Shown here piece after piece: positions 37,582 through 48,585 of a stretch of 64,000 bases of DNA. Each line of letters opens with the position of its first letter. The stretch's first letter is position 1. Made by a program: the position numbers and the translations under genes. Source of the stretch: Pseudomonas fluorescens (GTDB lineage: Bacteria; Pseudomonadota; Gammaproteobacteria; Pseudomonadales; Pseudomonadaceae); the NCBI RefSeq assembly GCF_001708445.1, contig NZ_CP015637.1, positions 4,403,001 through 4,467,000 of the forward strand, given 5' to 3'. Under the pieces are notes generated by a model that made no database searches, was not told the DNA's origin, and saw only the letters and a list, made by a program, of their open reading frames with translations.

Positions 37582-40161
37582 ATGGTTCAAGTTCGCAAAC
37601 TGGTGTTAGCAATAGCGGCCGCCTCGGCGCTGTCCTCCGGTATGGCGCAGGCGCTGCAGCTGGGGGAGATGACCCTCAAGTCGAAGTTGAACCAGCCATT
37701 GTCGGTGGAAATCGAATTGCTCGATGTCGGCGGCCTCACAGCCTCCGAGATCACGCCGAGCCTGGCTTCATCCCAGGCGTTCGTGGATGCCGGCGTCGAT
37801 CGCCAGGCATTCCTCAACGACCTGACGTTCACGCCGGTGATCAATCCCAACGGCCGCAGTGTGGTGCGTGTCACCTCCAGCAAGCCGCTGCCGGACTCCT
37901 ATGTGCGCTTCCTGTTGCAGGTGCAATGGCCCAATGGTCGCCTCATGCGCGACTACAGCGTGCTGCTCGACCCGGCCAAGTTCGACCAGCAGGCGCCAGC
38001 CGCCGCAGCCCCTACAGCTCCAGCAGCCCCCGCGCCGCGCCTGAGTGCGCCGGCCAATACGGCGCCCGCCGTGAGCAAGCCCGCCCAGCATACGACTACC
38101 TCCCACGACACCCTGTGGGAAATTGCCGAGAAGTACCACAATGGCGGTTCGGTACAGCAGACGATGCTGGCCATCCAGGCACTGAACCCCGACGCCTTTA
38201 TCGACGGCAATATCAACCGCTTGAAAACCGGCAAGGTACTGCGCCTGCCGGACACGGTACAAAGCACGGCACTCGCGCAACCCAAGGCGATCGCCGAAGT
38301 GTCGGCGCAGAACCTCGCCTGGCGCCAGGGGCGCCGTACGGCGAGCAATCAAGCCGCGGGCAAGCAGCAACTGGATGCCACCAGGCGCACCCAGGCAGGC
38401 AATGCGCCGTCGAGCACCAATGCCAAGGACAACTTGAGCCTGGTCTCGGCCGATGCGAAGAAGGGCGTCAAGGGCAAGGCGGGCGATAGCCAGGCCCTGA
38501 GCGACAAACTGGCGATGACCCAGGAACAACTGGACACCACCCGTCGCGACAACGAAGAACTGAAAAGCCGTGCTGCCGACCTGCAGAGCCAGTTGGACAA
38601 GCTGCAAAAGCTGATCCAGCTGAAAAATGATCAATTGGCCAGGCTGCAGGCGGATAAATCGGCTGCCCCGGCGACGGCGGCGATGCCTGCTCAGTTGGCG
38701 GTTGACCCGGCCGCCGCGGCGGCAGCACCGGCTGCAACGCCGGCCGCTCCGGCCCCTGCCGAGCCTTCGCCCGCCCCCATCAAGGCGGATGCCGCCCCGA
38801 CCACTGCCGAAGGCAAATTCAACGACCTGCTGACCAACCCGATAGTCCTGGGGGTGGTCGGCGGTGCCGCTGGCTTGTTGGTGTTGTTGCTCCTGTTACT
38901 GTGGGCGCGCCATCGCAACGCGCGCCGCGAAGAGGAAAAGCACCTGCGCATGGCGCGGGCCCTGGCCGAAGAGCCGGAATTCACCTCGAATATCGATCAA
39001 GACCTGCCGCCGGACAGCTTCGAAGGCCTTGAGGTCACGCCGCCGAGCGTCAAGCTGGCAGCGGCTCCTGCGCCGGCTCCCGCTCCCGCTGCGGTCGTGG
39101 TGCCGAGCGTGGCGTCAGTGCTGTCGCCGCTGGCGGTCGCGGTCGCACCCGAGCACTCGTCCGATGCCTTGGCTCAGGCCCAGTCCCATATCGACCGTGG
39201 CCACCTGAATCAGGCCGCCGATGTTCTGGAGCAGGCGATCAAGCATGAACCCAAGCGCAGCGACCTGCGTTTGAAGCTGATGGAAGTCTACGGCCTGCAA
39301 AGTGACAAGGACGGCTTCGTGACCCAGGAGCGCCAGCTGGTGGCCAATGGTGAAAACCATGCCCAGGTCGAGCAGCTCAAGTCGCGCTTCCCGGCCATGG
39401 CCGTGTTGGCGGCGGGTGTAAGCGCTGCGGTAGCCGCTGCCGCGCTGGACGCTCAATACGTCAAGGACCTGCTGGAAGACAAGCCAGCGCCAACGCCCGC
39501 GCCAGCGCCGGTAGCTGAAGCCGATGCGCTCGACACTGACTTCGACCTCAGCCTGGATGACCTGGAAGCGGCCTCGCCAGCGAACCTGGAAGACGAATTG
39601 AGTTTCGAGTCGGTCCTGCAGCAGCAGACAGAAGCCAAGGCAAGCCAGGACGACTTGTCGGATTTTGACCTGGACCTGCAACTCGATGCGCCGTCTGCGC
39701 TGTCTGATGATGACTTCCTCTCCGGTCTTGAGGAGCAGATGAAGGATGCGCCGGCGGTCGAACCGCCGACACTGACGCCGGCCGCGTTGGACGACTTCGA
39801 TCTGCCGGAAGACTTTGACCTGTCCCTGGCCGATGAGCCAGAGGCTCCGGCGACGGCCAAGCCTGATGGCTTCGCTTCCGAACTGAATGATGTCAACGCC
39901 GAGCTCGACCGCCTGTCCCAGAGCTTGGAGAACCCGCCGATCGAGCCTTCCTTCACGGCTGAAGATGCAGCGTTGGGTGACGATGAGCCGGAGTTCGATT
40001 TCCTTTCCGGGACCAATGAGGTCGCCACCAAGCTCGACCTGGCCCAGGCTTATATCGACATGGGGGATGCTGATGGCGCGCGGGATATCCTCTCCGAAGT
40101 GCTGACCGAAGGCGATGATGTCCAGCGCAGCGAAGCCAAGGAAATGCTCGGCAAAATCTGA
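37582..40161 (+). CDS. fimV: Peptidoglycan-binding pilus-assembly/polarity protein FimV
   Basis: 859 residues. The signal peptide ends near ...GMAQA, followed by the FimV N-terminal domain (LQLGEMTLKSKLNQPL), a LysM-type peptidoglycan-binding domain around 170-230 (TLWEIAEKYHNGG), a coiled coil, a single membrane span around 425-445 (VLGVVGGAAGLLVLLLLLLW) and a long acidic cytoplasmic part with a TPR-like C-terminal cap (DLAQAYIDMGDADGARDIL). In Pseudomonas FimV organises the cell pole, type IV pili and twitching. The ATG at 37582 follows GGATGAGG. Confidence 0.95.
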   Translation: MVQVRKLVLAIAAASALSSGMAQALQLGEMTLKSKLNQPLSVEIELLDVGGLTASEITPSLASSQAFVDAGVDRQAFLNDLTFTPVINPNGRSVVRVTSSKPLPDSYVRFLLQVQWPNGRLMRDYSVLLDPAKFDQQAPAAAAPTAPAAPAPRLSAPANTAPAVSKPAQHTTTSHDTLWEIAEKYHNGGSVQQTMLAIQALNPDAFIDGNINRLKTGKVLRLPDTVQSTALAQPKAIAEVSAQNLAWRQGRRTASNQAAGKQQLDATRRTQAGNAPSSTNAKDNLSLVSADAKKGVKGKAGDSQALSDKLAMTQEQLDTTRRDNEELKSRAADLQSQLDKLQKLIQLKNDQLARLQADKSAAPATAAMPAQLAVDPAAAAAAPAATPAAPAPAEPSPAPIKADAAPTTAEGKFNDLLTNPIVLGVVGGAAGLLVLLLLLLWARHRNARREEEKHLRMARALAEEPEFTSNIDQDLPPDSFEGLEVTPPSVKLAAAPAPAPAPAAVVVPSVASVLSPLAVAVAPEHSSDALAQAQSHIDRGHLNQAADVLEQAIKHEPKRSDLRLKLMEVYGLQSDKDGFVTQERQLVANGENHAQVEQLKSRFPAMAVLAAGVSAAVAAAALDAQYVKDLLEDKPAPTPAPAPVAEADALDTDFDLSLDDLEAASPANLEDELSFESVLQQQTEAKASQDDLSDFDLDLQLDAPSALSDDDFLSGLEEQMKDAPAVEPPTLTPAALDDFDLPEDFDLSLADEPEAPATAKPDGFASELNDVNAELDRLSQSLENPPIEPSFTAEDAALGDDEPEFDFLSGTNEVATKLDLAQAYIDMGDADGARDILSEVLTEGDDVQRSEAKEMLGKI

Positions 40162-40177
40162 AGTTCGACGCACGTCC

Positions 40178-40200
40178 AGTGTGGGAGGGGTCAATCCCTA
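40178..40200. repeat. Single degenerate REP
   Basis: GTGTGGGAGGGGTCAATCCC is a decayed single unit of the GTGGGAGGGG family without a partner. Confidence 0.4.
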
Positions 40201-40272
40201 ACAAAAGCGCACGCCATGCAGCCGCCGCATTTATAATGGCCGCCTTTGCGCAACTCATCAGGCTCTCAGTTC

Positions 40273-41127
40273 TTGGCAAATATAGATAACGCGGCCGCCG
40301 AAATGGCGGCCGCAGGCTTTTACCGGATCGCCCTGGGCGTGGAATACAAAGGTTCGCGCTACCGCGGCTGGCAGCGCCAGGCCTCGGGTGTGCTGACGGT
40401 GCAGGAAACCTTGGAGAACGCGCTGTCGAAAGTCGCCGACTCACCGGTCTCGCTGATGTGCGCCGGGCGCACCGATGCGGGCGTACACGCGTGTGGCCAG
40501 GTGGTGCACTTCGACACTCAGGCTGAGCGTTCGATGAAGGCGTGGGTCATGGGCGCCAATATCAATTTGCCCCATGATGTCAGCGTCAGCTGGGCCAAGG
40601 TCATGCCCGCGCATTTTCATGCGCGCTTCAAGGCCATCGCCCGGCGCTATCGCTATGTGATCTACAACGACCAGATCCGTCCGGCGCACCTCAACGAAGA
40701 AATTACCTGGAACCACCGTCCGCTGGATGCCGAGCGCATGGCCGAAGCAGCGCAGCACTTGGTCGGTGTCCACGATTTCAGTGCGTTCCGCGCCGGTCAG
40801 TGCCAGGCCAAGTCGCCGATCAAGGAAGTCCACCACCTGCGGGTAACCCGCCATGGCAAGATGATTGTGCTGGATATCCGCGCGGGGGCGTTCCTGCACC
40901 ATATGGTGCGCAATATCGCCGGCGTACTGATGACCATCGGCACCGGCGAGCGGCCGGTTGAGTGGGCCAAGGAAGTGCTGGAAAGCCGCATTCGCCGTAC
41001 CGGCGGCGTCACGGCCCATCCGTTCGGCCTGTACCTGGTGGATGTGGAGTACCGCGACGAGTTCGAGCTGCCGCAGCGTTTCATCGGACCACACTTCCTC
41101 ACAGGTTTCAGCGAACTTGGCGGCTGA
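40273..41127 (+). CDS. truA: tRNA pseudouridine(38-40) synthase
   Basis: About 284 residues from the TTG at 40273, or 274 from the ATG at 40303. The catalytic Asp is in CAGRTDAGVHACGQVVHFD. It makes pseudouridine at positions 38-40 of tRNA anticodon arms. The start is undecided: the ATG has no clear ribosome-binding site, and residues from the TTG look like the natural N-terminus. Confidence 0.94.
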   Translation: MANIDNAAAEMAAAGFYRIALGVEYKGSRYRGWQRQASGVLTVQETLENALSKVADSPVSLMCAGRTDAGVHACGQVVHFDTQAERSMKAWVMGANINLPHDVSVSWAKVMPAHFHARFKAIARRYRYVIYNDQIRPAHLNEEITWNHRPLDAERMAEAAQHLVGVHDFSAFRAGQCQAKSPIKEVHHLRVTRHGKMIVLDIRAGAFLHHMVRNIAGVLMTIGTGERPVEWAKEVLESRIRRTGGVTAHPFGLYLVDVEYRDEFELPQRFIGPHFLTGFSELGG

Positions 41128-41190
41128 CGCCCGGAAAAGCTTTTGTTACCATCCGGGACTTTCTCGGTTTCCCCCTGAGGTTTCTACAAT

Positions 41191-41823
41191 ATGTCTGCCG
41201 TTCGCAGCAAGATTTGCGGGATTACCCGCATAGAAGACGCGCTGGCGGCCGTCGAGGCGGGGGCGGATGCCATTGGCTTGGTGTTTTATGCCAGGAGCCC
41301 ACGGGCGGTGAATGTGTTGCAGGCGCGGGCTATCATCGCCGCGTTGCCGCCGTTCGTGACCACTGTCGGCTTGTTCGTCAACGCCAGCCGCTGCGAACTC
41401 AACGAAACCCTGGATGCCGTACCGCTGGACATGCTGCAGTTCCACGGCGACGAAACCCCTGATGAATGCGAAAGCTATCAACGCCCATATATCAAGGCGT
41501 TGCGGGTCAAGGCCGGTGACGATATCGCAGGTGCCTGTGCTGCTTATACTGGTGCACGCGGGATTTTGCTGGACACCTATGTCGAGGGGGTACCTGGCGG
41601 CACGGGCGAAGCGTTCGACTGGACGCTGATTCCCGAGGGGCTGAGCAAGCCGATCATCCTGGCGGGTGGGCTCAATTCCGCGAATGTCGGGGCGGCGATC
41701 GCGCAGGTTCGCCCGTATGCCGTGGATGTCAGCGGTGGCGTAGAGCAGGGCAAGGGCATCAAGGACCACAGCAAGATTCGCGCATTCATGCAGGCCGTGC
41801 GCAACAGCAGGGAGGCGATGTGA
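41191..41823 (+). CDS. trpF: N-(5'-phosphoribosyl)anthranilate isomerase
   Basis: 210 residues, a TIM barrel. It starts with [20 protein letters not shown] (the catalytic Cys in KICG) and has [10 protein letters not shown] and VDVSGGVE near the C-terminus for phosphate binding. It carries out the third step of tryptophan synthesis. It lies between truA and accD, as usual in Pseudomonas and apart from the other trp genes. Confidence 0.97.
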   Translation: MSAVRSKICGITRIEDALAAVEAGADAIGLVFYARSPRAVNVLQARAIIAALPPFVTTVGLFVNASRCELNETLDAVPLDMLQFHGDETPDECESYQRPYIKALRVKAGDDIAGACAAYTGARGILLDTYVEGVPGGTGEAFDWTLIPEGLSKPIILAGGLNSANVGAAIAQVRPYAVDVSGGVEQGKGIKDHSKIRAFMQAVRNSREAM

Positions 41824-42067
41824 CGGCGGGCAGTCTGCCGCCGTCCATAGTGACCACTGTGTAAAACAGCCCGGTGCCGCCTGCGGGAGGCCCGGAAATG
41901 AAGTGGCGACCGTGCATTGGCCGGTTGTCTGGAAGGCTGAGGATGCATGCGGGAAATGGCTGGTCGAACGCCTGACCCCGTCCAGCATGTGTCATCGCCA
42001 CATATGAATTTAGCTCAAGGGCATACGCGGGGCTGTGTTCAAGCCACCGGTACTGGAGAAAGAAAGC

Positions 42068-42988
42068 ATGAGCAACTGGTTAGTAGACAAACTGATCCCT
42101 TCGATCATGCGTTCCGAGGTGAAAAAAAGCTCGGTTCCTGAAGGTCTGTGGCACAAGTGCCCATCCTGCGACGCGGTGCTGTACCGCCCGGAACTGGAAA
42201 AGACCCTGGACGTTTGCCCTAAGTGCAACCATCACATGCGTATTGGCGCCCGCGCCCGCATCGACATCTTCCTCGACGCCGATGGCCGTAACGAGCTGGG
42301 TGCTGACCTTGAACCGGTTGACCGCCTCAAGTTCCGCGACGGCAAGAAGTACAAGGACCGTTTGACCGCTGCGCAGAAGCAGACCGGTGAGAAGGATGCG
42401 CTGATTTCCGTCAGCGGCAAGCTGCTGGGCATGCCGGTGGTGGTGTCTGCGTTTGAATTTTCCTTCATGGGCGGCTCCATGGGTGCCATCGTCGGTGAGC
42501 GTTTTGTACGTGCCGCCAACTACGCCCTGGAAAACCGTTGCCCGATGATCTGCTTCGCCGCCTCCGGTGGTGCGCGTATGCAGGAAGCGTTGATCTCCTT
42601 GATGCAAATGGCCAAGACCTCCGCGGTATTGGCGCGTCTGCGCGAAGAAGGTATTCCGTTCATCTCCGTACTGACTGATCCGGTCTACGGCGGCGTTTCC
42701 GCCAGCCTGGCGATGCTGGGGGATGTGATCGTTGGCGAGCCAAAAGCCCTGATCGGCTTTGCCGGGCCGCGAGTGATCGAGCAGACCGTTCGCGAAAAAC
42801 TGCCCGAAGGCTTCCAGCGCAGCGAGTTCTTGCTGGAGCACGGCGCGATCGACCTGATCATCCCGCGCGGTGAGCTGCGTCCACGCCTGGGTAGCCTGCT
42901 GGCGCAGATGATGGGCCTGCCGACGCCGGTCTACGTTGCTCCGAAGGTTGAGCCGATGGTCGTGCCGCCGGTGCCAGCAAACCTATGA
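42068..42988 (+). CDS. accD: Acetyl-CoA carboxylase carboxyltransferase subunit beta
   Basis: 306 residues. The N-terminal Cys4 zinc ribbon (CPSC...CPKC) is followed by the crotonase-type carboxyltransferase domain, with [18 protein letters not shown] as core. With AccA it transfers the carboxyl group from biotin to acetyl-CoA for fatty-acid synthesis. The ATG at 42068 follows GGAGAAAGC. Its stop overlaps the folC start by four bases. Confidence 0.97.
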   Translation: MSNWLVDKLIPSIMRSEVKKSSVPEGLWHKCPSCDAVLYRPELEKTLDVCPKCNHHMRIGARARIDIFLDADGRNELGADLEPVDRLKFRDGKKYKDRLTAAQKQTGEKDALISVSGKLLGMPVVVSAFEFSFMGGSMGAIVGERFVRAANYALENRCPMICFAASGGARMQEALISLMQMAKTSAVLARLREEGIPFISVLTDPVYGGVSASLAMLGDVIVGEPKALIGFAGPRVIEQTVREKLPEGFQRSEFLLEHGAIDLIIPRGELRPRLGSLLAQMMGLPTPVYVAPKVEPMVVPPVPANL

Positions 42989-44292
42989 CCCAACGTACCC
43001 TGGGCGAATGGCTCGCCTACCTGGAGCAGTTGCATCCGTCCGCCATCGACATGGGCCTGGAGCGCTCGCAACAGGTAGCGGCCCGCCTTGGGTTGGGCCG
43101 CCCGGCACCGCGCGTGATCACGGTGACCGGCACCAACGGCAAGGGCTCTACTTGTGCCTTTGTCGCGGCGCTGCTGCAAGCTCAAGGGCTGAAAGTGGGC
43201 GTCTATAATTCCCCGCACCTGCTGCGTTACAACGAGCGGGTGCAACTCAATGGCGTCGAAGCCACTGACCAGCAACTCTGCGAAGCCTTCGCGGCCCTCG
43301 ATGCAGGGCGTGGCGAGATCTCCCTGACCTACTTCGAAATGGGCACCCTGGCGGCGTTCTGGCTGTTCGAGCGTGCGCAACTGGACGTGGTTGTGCTGGA
43401 AGTCGGGCTGGGCGGGCGTCTGGACACGGTCAACGTGGTGGATGCCGACTTGGCGCTGGTCACCAGCATCGGTGTCGATCATGCCGATTACCTGGGTAAT
43501 ACCCGCGAGTCCGTGGCCTATGAAAAGGCCGGGATCTTTCGCCGGGGCAAGCCAGCGCTGTGCGGCGACCTGGATCCGCCTCATACCTTGCTCGACAAGG
43601 TGCGCGAGCTGGATTGTCCGTTCTTCCTGCGCGGGCATGAATTCAATCTTGAGATTGGCGCTGAGCATTGGCAGTGGCGCGGGCGTGATGCGCGTGGCCA
43701 AGTGGTCGAACTGCATGATTTGCCGCTGCTGAACCTGCCGATGGAAAATGCGGCGCTCGCGCTGCAAGCCTACCTGCTGCTGGACTTGCCATGGGACGCC
43801 GAGCAGATTGCCGCGACGTTGTTGGCGACCCGGGTGGTCGGGCGCCTGGACCGCCGGGTGTTCAACTGGGCAGGCAAGCGCTTGAACCTGCTGCTGGACG
43901 TGGGTCATAACCCGCATGCGGCCCAATACCTGGCGCAGCGCCTGTCGCGCACGCCGCCGGTGGGTCGTCGTCTGGCAGTCTTCGGTTTGTTGGCCGACAA
44001 GGACCTGGATGGCGTGGTTTCACCCTTGTTGGGCAGTGTCCAGGCATGGGCGGTGGCGCCGCTGGATACGCCGCGCAGCCGTCCGGCCGCCGAACTGGTA
44101 GTGGCCTTGCAGAACCTTGGCGCGTCCGTGACGTCTTATGCAAGCGTTACCGCTGCCCTTGAGGCTCAGTGTGCGGTAGCAACGGCCGAGGATGAAATTC
44201 TGTTGTTCGGATCATTTTATTGTGTTGCCGAGGCGCTTGAGTGGTTGGCCCGGCGCTCCACGGAGGAAGCTGCACATGGCATTACTGGATAG
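42985..44292 (+). CDS. folC: Bifunctional folylpolyglutamate/dihydrofolate synthase
   Basis: 435 residues of the Mur-ligase fold. The ATP site is [15 protein letters not shown] and the folate loop is [16 protein letters not shown]. It adds glutamate to dihydropteroate and folates. It overlaps accD (ATGA) and the next gene, giving a tightly coupled accD-folC-dedD unit. Confidence 0.96.
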   Translation: MTQRTLGEWLAYLEQLHPSAIDMGLERSQQVAARLGLGRPAPRVITVTGTNGKGSTCAFVAALLQAQGLKVGVYNSPHLLRYNERVQLNGVEATDQQLCEAFAALDAGRGEISLTYFEMGTLAAFWLFERAQLDVVVLEVGLGGRLDTVNVVDADLALVTSIGVDHADYLGNTRESVAYEKAGIFRRGKPALCGDLDPPHTLLDKVRELDCPFFLRGHEFNLEIGAEHWQWRGRDARGQVVELHDLPLLNLPMENAALALQAYLLLDLPWDAEQIAATLLATRVVGRLDRRVFNWAGKRLNLLLDVGHNPHAAQYLAQRLSRTPPVGRRLAVFGLLADKDLDGVVSPLLGSVQAWAVAPLDTPRSRPAAELVVALQNLGASVTSYASVTAALEAQCAVATAEDEILLFGSFYCVAEALEWLARRSTEEAAHGITG

Positions 44293-44935
44293 CGCATACA
44301 AGCAGCGAATGGTCGGAGCCTTGGTGCTGGTGGCATTGGCGGTGATTTTCCTGCCGATGCTCTTCTCTCGCCAGGATGAACAGCGCCAGGTTGTCGTGGA
44401 CGTGCCCGCAGCGCCCCAGGCTTCGGCCGTGCCGCAGGTGCAGGTTGAGCCGGTGGTGGTGCCGGAGCCGCAGGCATTGCCTGAGGAGGAGCCGGTGCCG
44501 ACCGATGATGAAGTGGCCGCCCAGCAAGCGCCTTCGATGCCGGTGCAGCCAAGTGTGCCGGTGGTCAAACCGACACCGGCTCCGGCTGTCGCCGCGAAGC
44601 CTGTTACGCCAGCCGCGGCGCCCAAGCCGGTCGCAACGCAACCGGCTGCACCGGGCAAGCCGGATGTGGGCCAGAGCCGTATCGACCCTAATGGCCTGCC
44701 GATCAGTTGGTCGATTCAGGTCGCTAGCCTTGGCAGTCGCGACGGCGCCGACGTCTTGCAGAAAAAACTGCGTAGCCAGGGGTATAACGCCTATATCCGC
44801 AGTGCCGATGGCAAGAATCGGGTGTTTATCGGGCCGCTGATCGAGCGCGCCGAGGCGGACCGCCTGCGGGATTTGCTGGATCGCCAGCAGAACCTGAAGG
44901 GTTTCGTCACCCGTTTCCAGCCAGAGCGCGGCTAA
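44276..44935 (+). CDS. dedD: SPOR-domain membrane protein (DedD type)
   Basis: 219 residues. A short cytoplasmic tail is followed by one membrane segment (MVGALVLVALAVIFLPMLF), a Pro/Ala/Val-rich periplasmic linker and a C-terminal SPOR domain (SWSIQVASLGSRDGADVL). SPOR domains bind denuded peptidoglycan at the septum; DedD aids cell division. GGAGGAAGC precedes the ATG. The gene starts inside folC. Confidence 0.9.
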   Translation: MALLDSAYKQRMVGALVLVALAVIFLPMLFSRQDEQRQVVVDVPAAPQASAVPQVQVEPVVVPEPQALPEEEPVPTDDEVAAQQAPSMPVQPSVPVVKPTPAPAVAAKPVTPAAAPKPVATQPAAPGKPDVGQSRIDPNGLPISWSIQVASLGSRDGADVLQKKLRSQGYNAYIRSADGKNRVFIGPLIERAEADRLRDLLDRQQNLKGFVTRFQPERG

Positions 44936-44969
44936 GTTCGCCTCGCGTTCAGCCTGGAATGCAGTCAAA

Positions 44970-45057
44970 TGTGGGAGGGGGCTTGCTCCCGATAGCGATG
45001 GGTCAGTATCCGATGTGCTGACTGACCCACCGCCATCGGGAGCAAGCCCCCTCCCGC
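44970..45057. repeat. REPIN (GTGGGAGGGGGCTTGCTCCC type)
   Basis: GTGGGAGGGGGCTTGCTCCC and its inverse GGGAGCAAGCCCCCTCCCGC flank a spacer that itself folds (GGTCAG/CTGACC). The GCTCCC end differs from the GCCCCC type seen elsewhere in the window. It lies between dedD and cvpA. Confidence 0.88.
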
Positions 45058-45192
45058 TTTGCTTTTGTGCGGGACTTGAAATGCGCTCAACTCGCCACAA
45101 ACTATTGATTTGCAAAGCACCCGCAATCACAGCTTACCGATAGCCCGGAGCTCTGCTAAAATGCGCCGCCTCATCCGTCCGTAGGCTCAAAC

Positions 45193-45750
45193 GTGCCATT
45201 TACCTGGGTTGATTGGGCGATTGTTGCAATCGTCGCCATCTCCGCTTTGATCAGTCTAAGCCGCGGCTTCGTCAAAGAAGCACTGTCGCTGCTGACCTGG
45301 ATCATCGCAGGAGTCGTCGCCTGGATGTTCGGCGGTTCGCTGTCGGTCTACCTGAGCGGATACATCGAGACACCCTCGGCTCGCGTCATCGCGGGCTGCG
45401 CCATCATGTTCATCGCCACGCTGCTGGTGGGGGCAATGGTCAATTATCTTATTGGCGAGTTGATACGTGTCACCGGCCTCTCCGGGACCGATCGATTTCT
45501 CGGCATGGCCTTTGGCGCCGCGCGTGGCGCGTTGCTGGTGGTCGTGGCGGTCGGGCTGTTGAGCCTGGGGCCGGTACAGCAGGATGCATGGTGGCAGGAG
45601 TCGGTACTCGTGCCAAAATTTCTATTGGTTGCAGATTGGTCCAAGAACCTCATTCTGGGGTGGAGCAGTCAGTGGCTGGCCAGCGGAATCAGCGTACCCG
45701 CTGATCTTCCGTTCAAGGAACACCTCTTGCCGGCCAAAACGCCTCAGTAA
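45193..45750 (+). CDS. cvpA: CvpA family membrane protein
   Basis: 185 residues, GTG start, with four hydrophobic segments. It begins MPFTWVDWAIVAIVAISALISLSRG, the CvpA family signature. In E. coli cvpA is needed for colicin V production and lies before purF, as here. The biochemical role is still unclear; it may be linked to membrane or envelope function. Confidence 0.93.
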   Translation: MPFTWVDWAIVAIVAISALISLSRGFVKEALSLLTWIIAGVVAWMFGGSLSVYLSGYIETPSARVIAGCAIMFIATLLVGAMVNYLIGELIRVTGLSGTDRFLGMAFGAARGALLVVVAVGLLSLGPVQQDAWWQESVLVPKFLLVADWSKNLILGWSSQWLASGISVPADLPFKEHLLPAKTPQ

Positions 45751-45791
45751 GCAGTGTTCAGTCAAGATTCATTAAGTAGGGGTTGCGTCGC

Positions 45792-47297
45792 ATGTGTGGC
45801 ATCGTCGGTATCGTCGGTAAGTCGAACGTCAATCAGGCGCTGTATGACGCGCTAACCGTCCTCCAGCACCGCGGCCAGGACGCTGCCGGTATTGTGACCA
45901 GCCACGACGGCCGGTTATTCCTGCGCAAGGACAATGGGTTGGTACGTGACGTGTTCCATCAGCGTCACATGCAGCGCCTCGTCGGGCACATGGGCATTGG
46001 CCATGTGCGTTACCCGACTGCCGGTAGCTCGACCTCGGCCGAAGCTCAACCGTTCTACGTCAACTCGCCTTACGGCATCACCCTGGCGCACAACGGTAAC
46101 CTGACCAACGTTGAACAACTGGCCAAGGAGATTTACGAATCTGACCTGCGCCACGTCAACACCAGTTCCGACTCGGAAGTGCTGCTCAACGTGTTCGCCC
46201 ACGAGCTGGCCCAGCGCGGCAAGCTGCAACCGACCGAAGAAGATGTGTTCGCCGCCGTGACCGACGTGCACAACCGTTGCGTCGGTGGTTACGCGGTGGT
46301 GGCCATGGTCACCGGCTATGGCATCGTGGGTTTCCGCGACCCGCATGGCATCCGCCCGATCGTGTTCGGCCAGCGTCACACCGACGAAGGCGTCGAGTAC
46401 ATGATTGCCTCCGAAAGCGTGTCCCTGGACGTGCTGGGCTTCACCCTGATCCGTGACCTGGCGCCGGGCGAAGCGGTGTACATCACCGAAGATGGCAAGC
46501 TGCATACCCGTCAGTGCGCTGTCGCGCCGAAACTCACCCCGTGCATCTTCGAACACGTCTACCTGGCGCGTCCGGATTCGATCATCGACGGCGTCTCGGT
46601 CTACAAGGCGCGCCTGCGCATGGGCGAGAAGCTGGCCGAGAAGATCCTGCGCGAGCGTCCTGAGCACGATATCGACGTGGTGATCCCTATTCCGGACACC
46701 AGTCGTACCGCCGCGCTGGAGCTGGCCAACCACCTGGGCGTCAAGTTCCGCGAAGGCTTCGTCAAGAACCGCTACATCGGCCGCACCTTCATCATGCCTG
46801 GCCAGGCGGCGCGCAAGAAGTCGGTACGCCAGAAGCTCAACGCCATTGAGCTGGAGTTTCGCGGCAAGAACGTGATGCTGGTGGACGACTCCATCGTGCG
46901 GGGTACCACGTGCAAGCAGATCATCCAGATGGCCCGTGAAGCCGGTGCGAAGAACGTGTACTTCTGTTCCGCAGCGCCTGCCGTGCGCTACCCGAACGTA
47001 TACGGCATCGACATGCCGAGCGCTCACGAACTGATCGCCCACAACCGTACGACCCAGGACGTCGCTGACCTGATTGGCGCCGACTGGTTGATCTACCAGG
47101 ACCTGTCGGACCTGATCGAAGCGGTTGGCGGTGGCAAGATCAAGATCGACCAGTTCGACTGCGCCGTGTTCGACGGCAAGTACGTGACCGGGGATGTTGA
47201 CGAGGCCTATCTGAACAAGATCGAGCAGGCGCGTAACGACTCGTCGAAGATCAAGACCCAGGCGGTCAGCGCGATCATCGACCTGTACAACAACTGA
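45792..47297 (+). CDS. purF: Amidophosphoribosyltransferase
   Basis: 501 residues. The N-terminal Cys nucleophile immediately follows Met (MCGIVGIVG), giving the Ntn-type glutaminase domain; the C-terminal PRPP-binding loop is [17 protein letters not shown]. It is the first committed step of purine synthesis. It follows cvpA by about 40 bp. Confidence 0.97.
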   Translation: MCGIVGIVGKSNVNQALYDALTVLQHRGQDAAGIVTSHDGRLFLRKDNGLVRDVFHQRHMQRLVGHMGIGHVRYPTAGSSTSAEAQPFYVNSPYGITLAHNGNLTNVEQLAKEIYESDLRHVNTSSDSEVLLNVFAHELAQRGKLQPTEEDVFAAVTDVHNRCVGGYAVVAMVTGYGIVGFRDPHGIRPIVFGQRHTDEGVEYMIASESVSLDVLGFTLIRDLAPGEAVYITEDGKLHTRQCAVAPKLTPCIFEHVYLARPDSIIDGVSVYKARLRMGEKLAEKILRERPEHDIDVVIPIPDTSRTAALELANHLGVKFREGFVKNRYIGRTFIMPGQAARKKSVRQKLNAIELEFRGKNVMLVDDSIVRGTTCKQIIQMAREAGAKNVYFCSAAPAVRYPNVYGIDMPSAHELIAHNRTTQDVADLIGADWLIYQDLSDLIEAVGGGKIKIDQFDCAVFDGKYVTGDVDEAYLNKIEQARNDSSKIKTQAVSAIIDLYNN

Positions 47298-47302
47298 GTA
47301 GA

Positions 47303-47328
47303 CACCGGCCCTGAGGGGCCGGTTTTGT
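47303..47328 (+). terminator. purF terminator
   Basis: The stem ACCGGCCC/GGGGCCGGT with loop TGA is followed by TTTGT. Confidence 0.8.
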
Positions 47329-47362
47329 ATCTTAAATAAAGAATTGAGTAAGGAGTCGCAGC

Positions 47363-48574
47363 ATGAGTCAGGAATGGGATGCCGGTCGGTTGGACAGCGA
47401 CCTCGATGGCGTAGCTTTCGATACCCTGGCAGTGCGCGCTGGCCAGCACCGCACCCCCGAAGGTGAGCACGGTGACCCGATGTTCTTCACTTCCAGCTAC
47501 GTGTTCCGCACTGCTGCCGACGCCGCCGCGCGTTTTGCCGGTGAAGTACCGGGCAATGTCTATTCGCGTTATACCAATCCGACTGTGCGAGCGTTCGAAG
47601 AGCGTATTGCTGCGCTGGAAGGTGCTGAGCAGGCGGTAGCCACGGCTACCGGCATGGCGGCGATCCTGGCGGTGGTGATGAGCCTGTGCAGCGCCGGCGA
47701 CCACGTGTTGGTGTCGCGCAGCGTGTTCGGTTCGACCATCAGCCTGTTCGAGAAGTATTTCAAGCGCTTCGGTATCGAAGTGGACTACGTGCCCCTGGCG
47801 GACCTCTCGGGCTGGGATGCGGCGATCAAGGCCAACACCAAGTTGCTGTTCGTCGAGTCGCCGTCCAATCCGTTGGCCGAGTTGGTGGATATCGCCGCGC
47901 TGTCCGAAGTGGCCCACGCCAAAGGCGCGATGCTGGTGGTCGACAACTGCTTCTGCACGCCTGCCTTGCAGCAGCCGCTGAAGTTGGGCGCGGACATTGT
48001 GGTGCACTCGGCGACCAAGTTTATCGACGGCCAGGGTCGTTGCATGGGCGGTGTTGTTGCCGGTCGCAGCGAGCAGATGAAGGAAGTGGTGGGTTTCTTG
48101 CGCACTGCCGGTCCGACCCTGAGCCCGTTCAACGCCTGGATCTTCCTCAAGGGGTTGGAAACCCTCAGCCTGCGGATGAAGGCCCATTGTGCCAACGCCC
48201 AGGCCCTGGCCGAATGGCTGGAGCAGCAGGATGGTATCGAGAAGGTTCACTACGCCGGTCTCAAGAGCCATCCACAACATGAGTTGGCCCAGCGCCAGCA
48301 GCGCGGTTTTGGCGCCGTGGTGAGTTTTGAAGTGAAGGGCGGCAAAGAGGGCGCCTGGCGCTTTATCGATGCGACGCGCCTGATCTCCATCACCGCCAAC
48401 CTCGGTGATAGCAAGACCACGATTACCCACCCGAGCACCACCTCCCACGGCCGTCTTGCGCCACAAGAGCGTGAAGCGGCGGGTATTCGTGACAGCCTGA
48501 TCCGCATTGCGGTGGGCCTGGAAGACGTGGCTGACTTGCAGGCTGACCTGGCTCGTGGGCTGGCGGCCTTGTGA
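47363..48574 (+). CDS. metZ: O-succinylhomoserine sulfhydrylase
   Basis: 403 residues of the Cys/Met metabolism PLP family. The PLP lysine is in [12 protein letters not shown] and the [20 protein letters not shown] block is present. It makes homocysteine from O-succinylhomoserine and sulfide. The assignment to MetZ, rather than MetB, rests on similarity and on the purF-metZ order of Pseudomonas. The start has AAGGAG upstream. Confidence 0.93.
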   Translation: MSQEWDAGRLDSDLDGVAFDTLAVRAGQHRTPEGEHGDPMFFTSSYVFRTAADAAARFAGEVPGNVYSRYTNPTVRAFEERIAALEGAEQAVATATGMAAILAVVMSLCSAGDHVLVSRSVFGSTISLFEKYFKRFGIEVDYVPLADLSGWDAAIKANTKLLFVESPSNPLAELVDIAALSEVAHAKGAMLVVDNCFCTPALQQPLKLGADIVVHSATKFIDGQGRCMGGVVAGRSEQMKEVVGFLRTAGPTLSPFNAWIFLKGLETLSLRMKAHCANAQALAEWLEQQDGIEKVHYAGLKSHPQHELAQRQQRGFGAVVSFEVKGGKEGAWRFIDATRLISITANLGDSKTTITHPSTTSHGRLAPQEREAAGIRDSLIRIAVGLEDVADLQADLARGLAAL

Positions 48575-48585
48575 TCGAGTGGTCC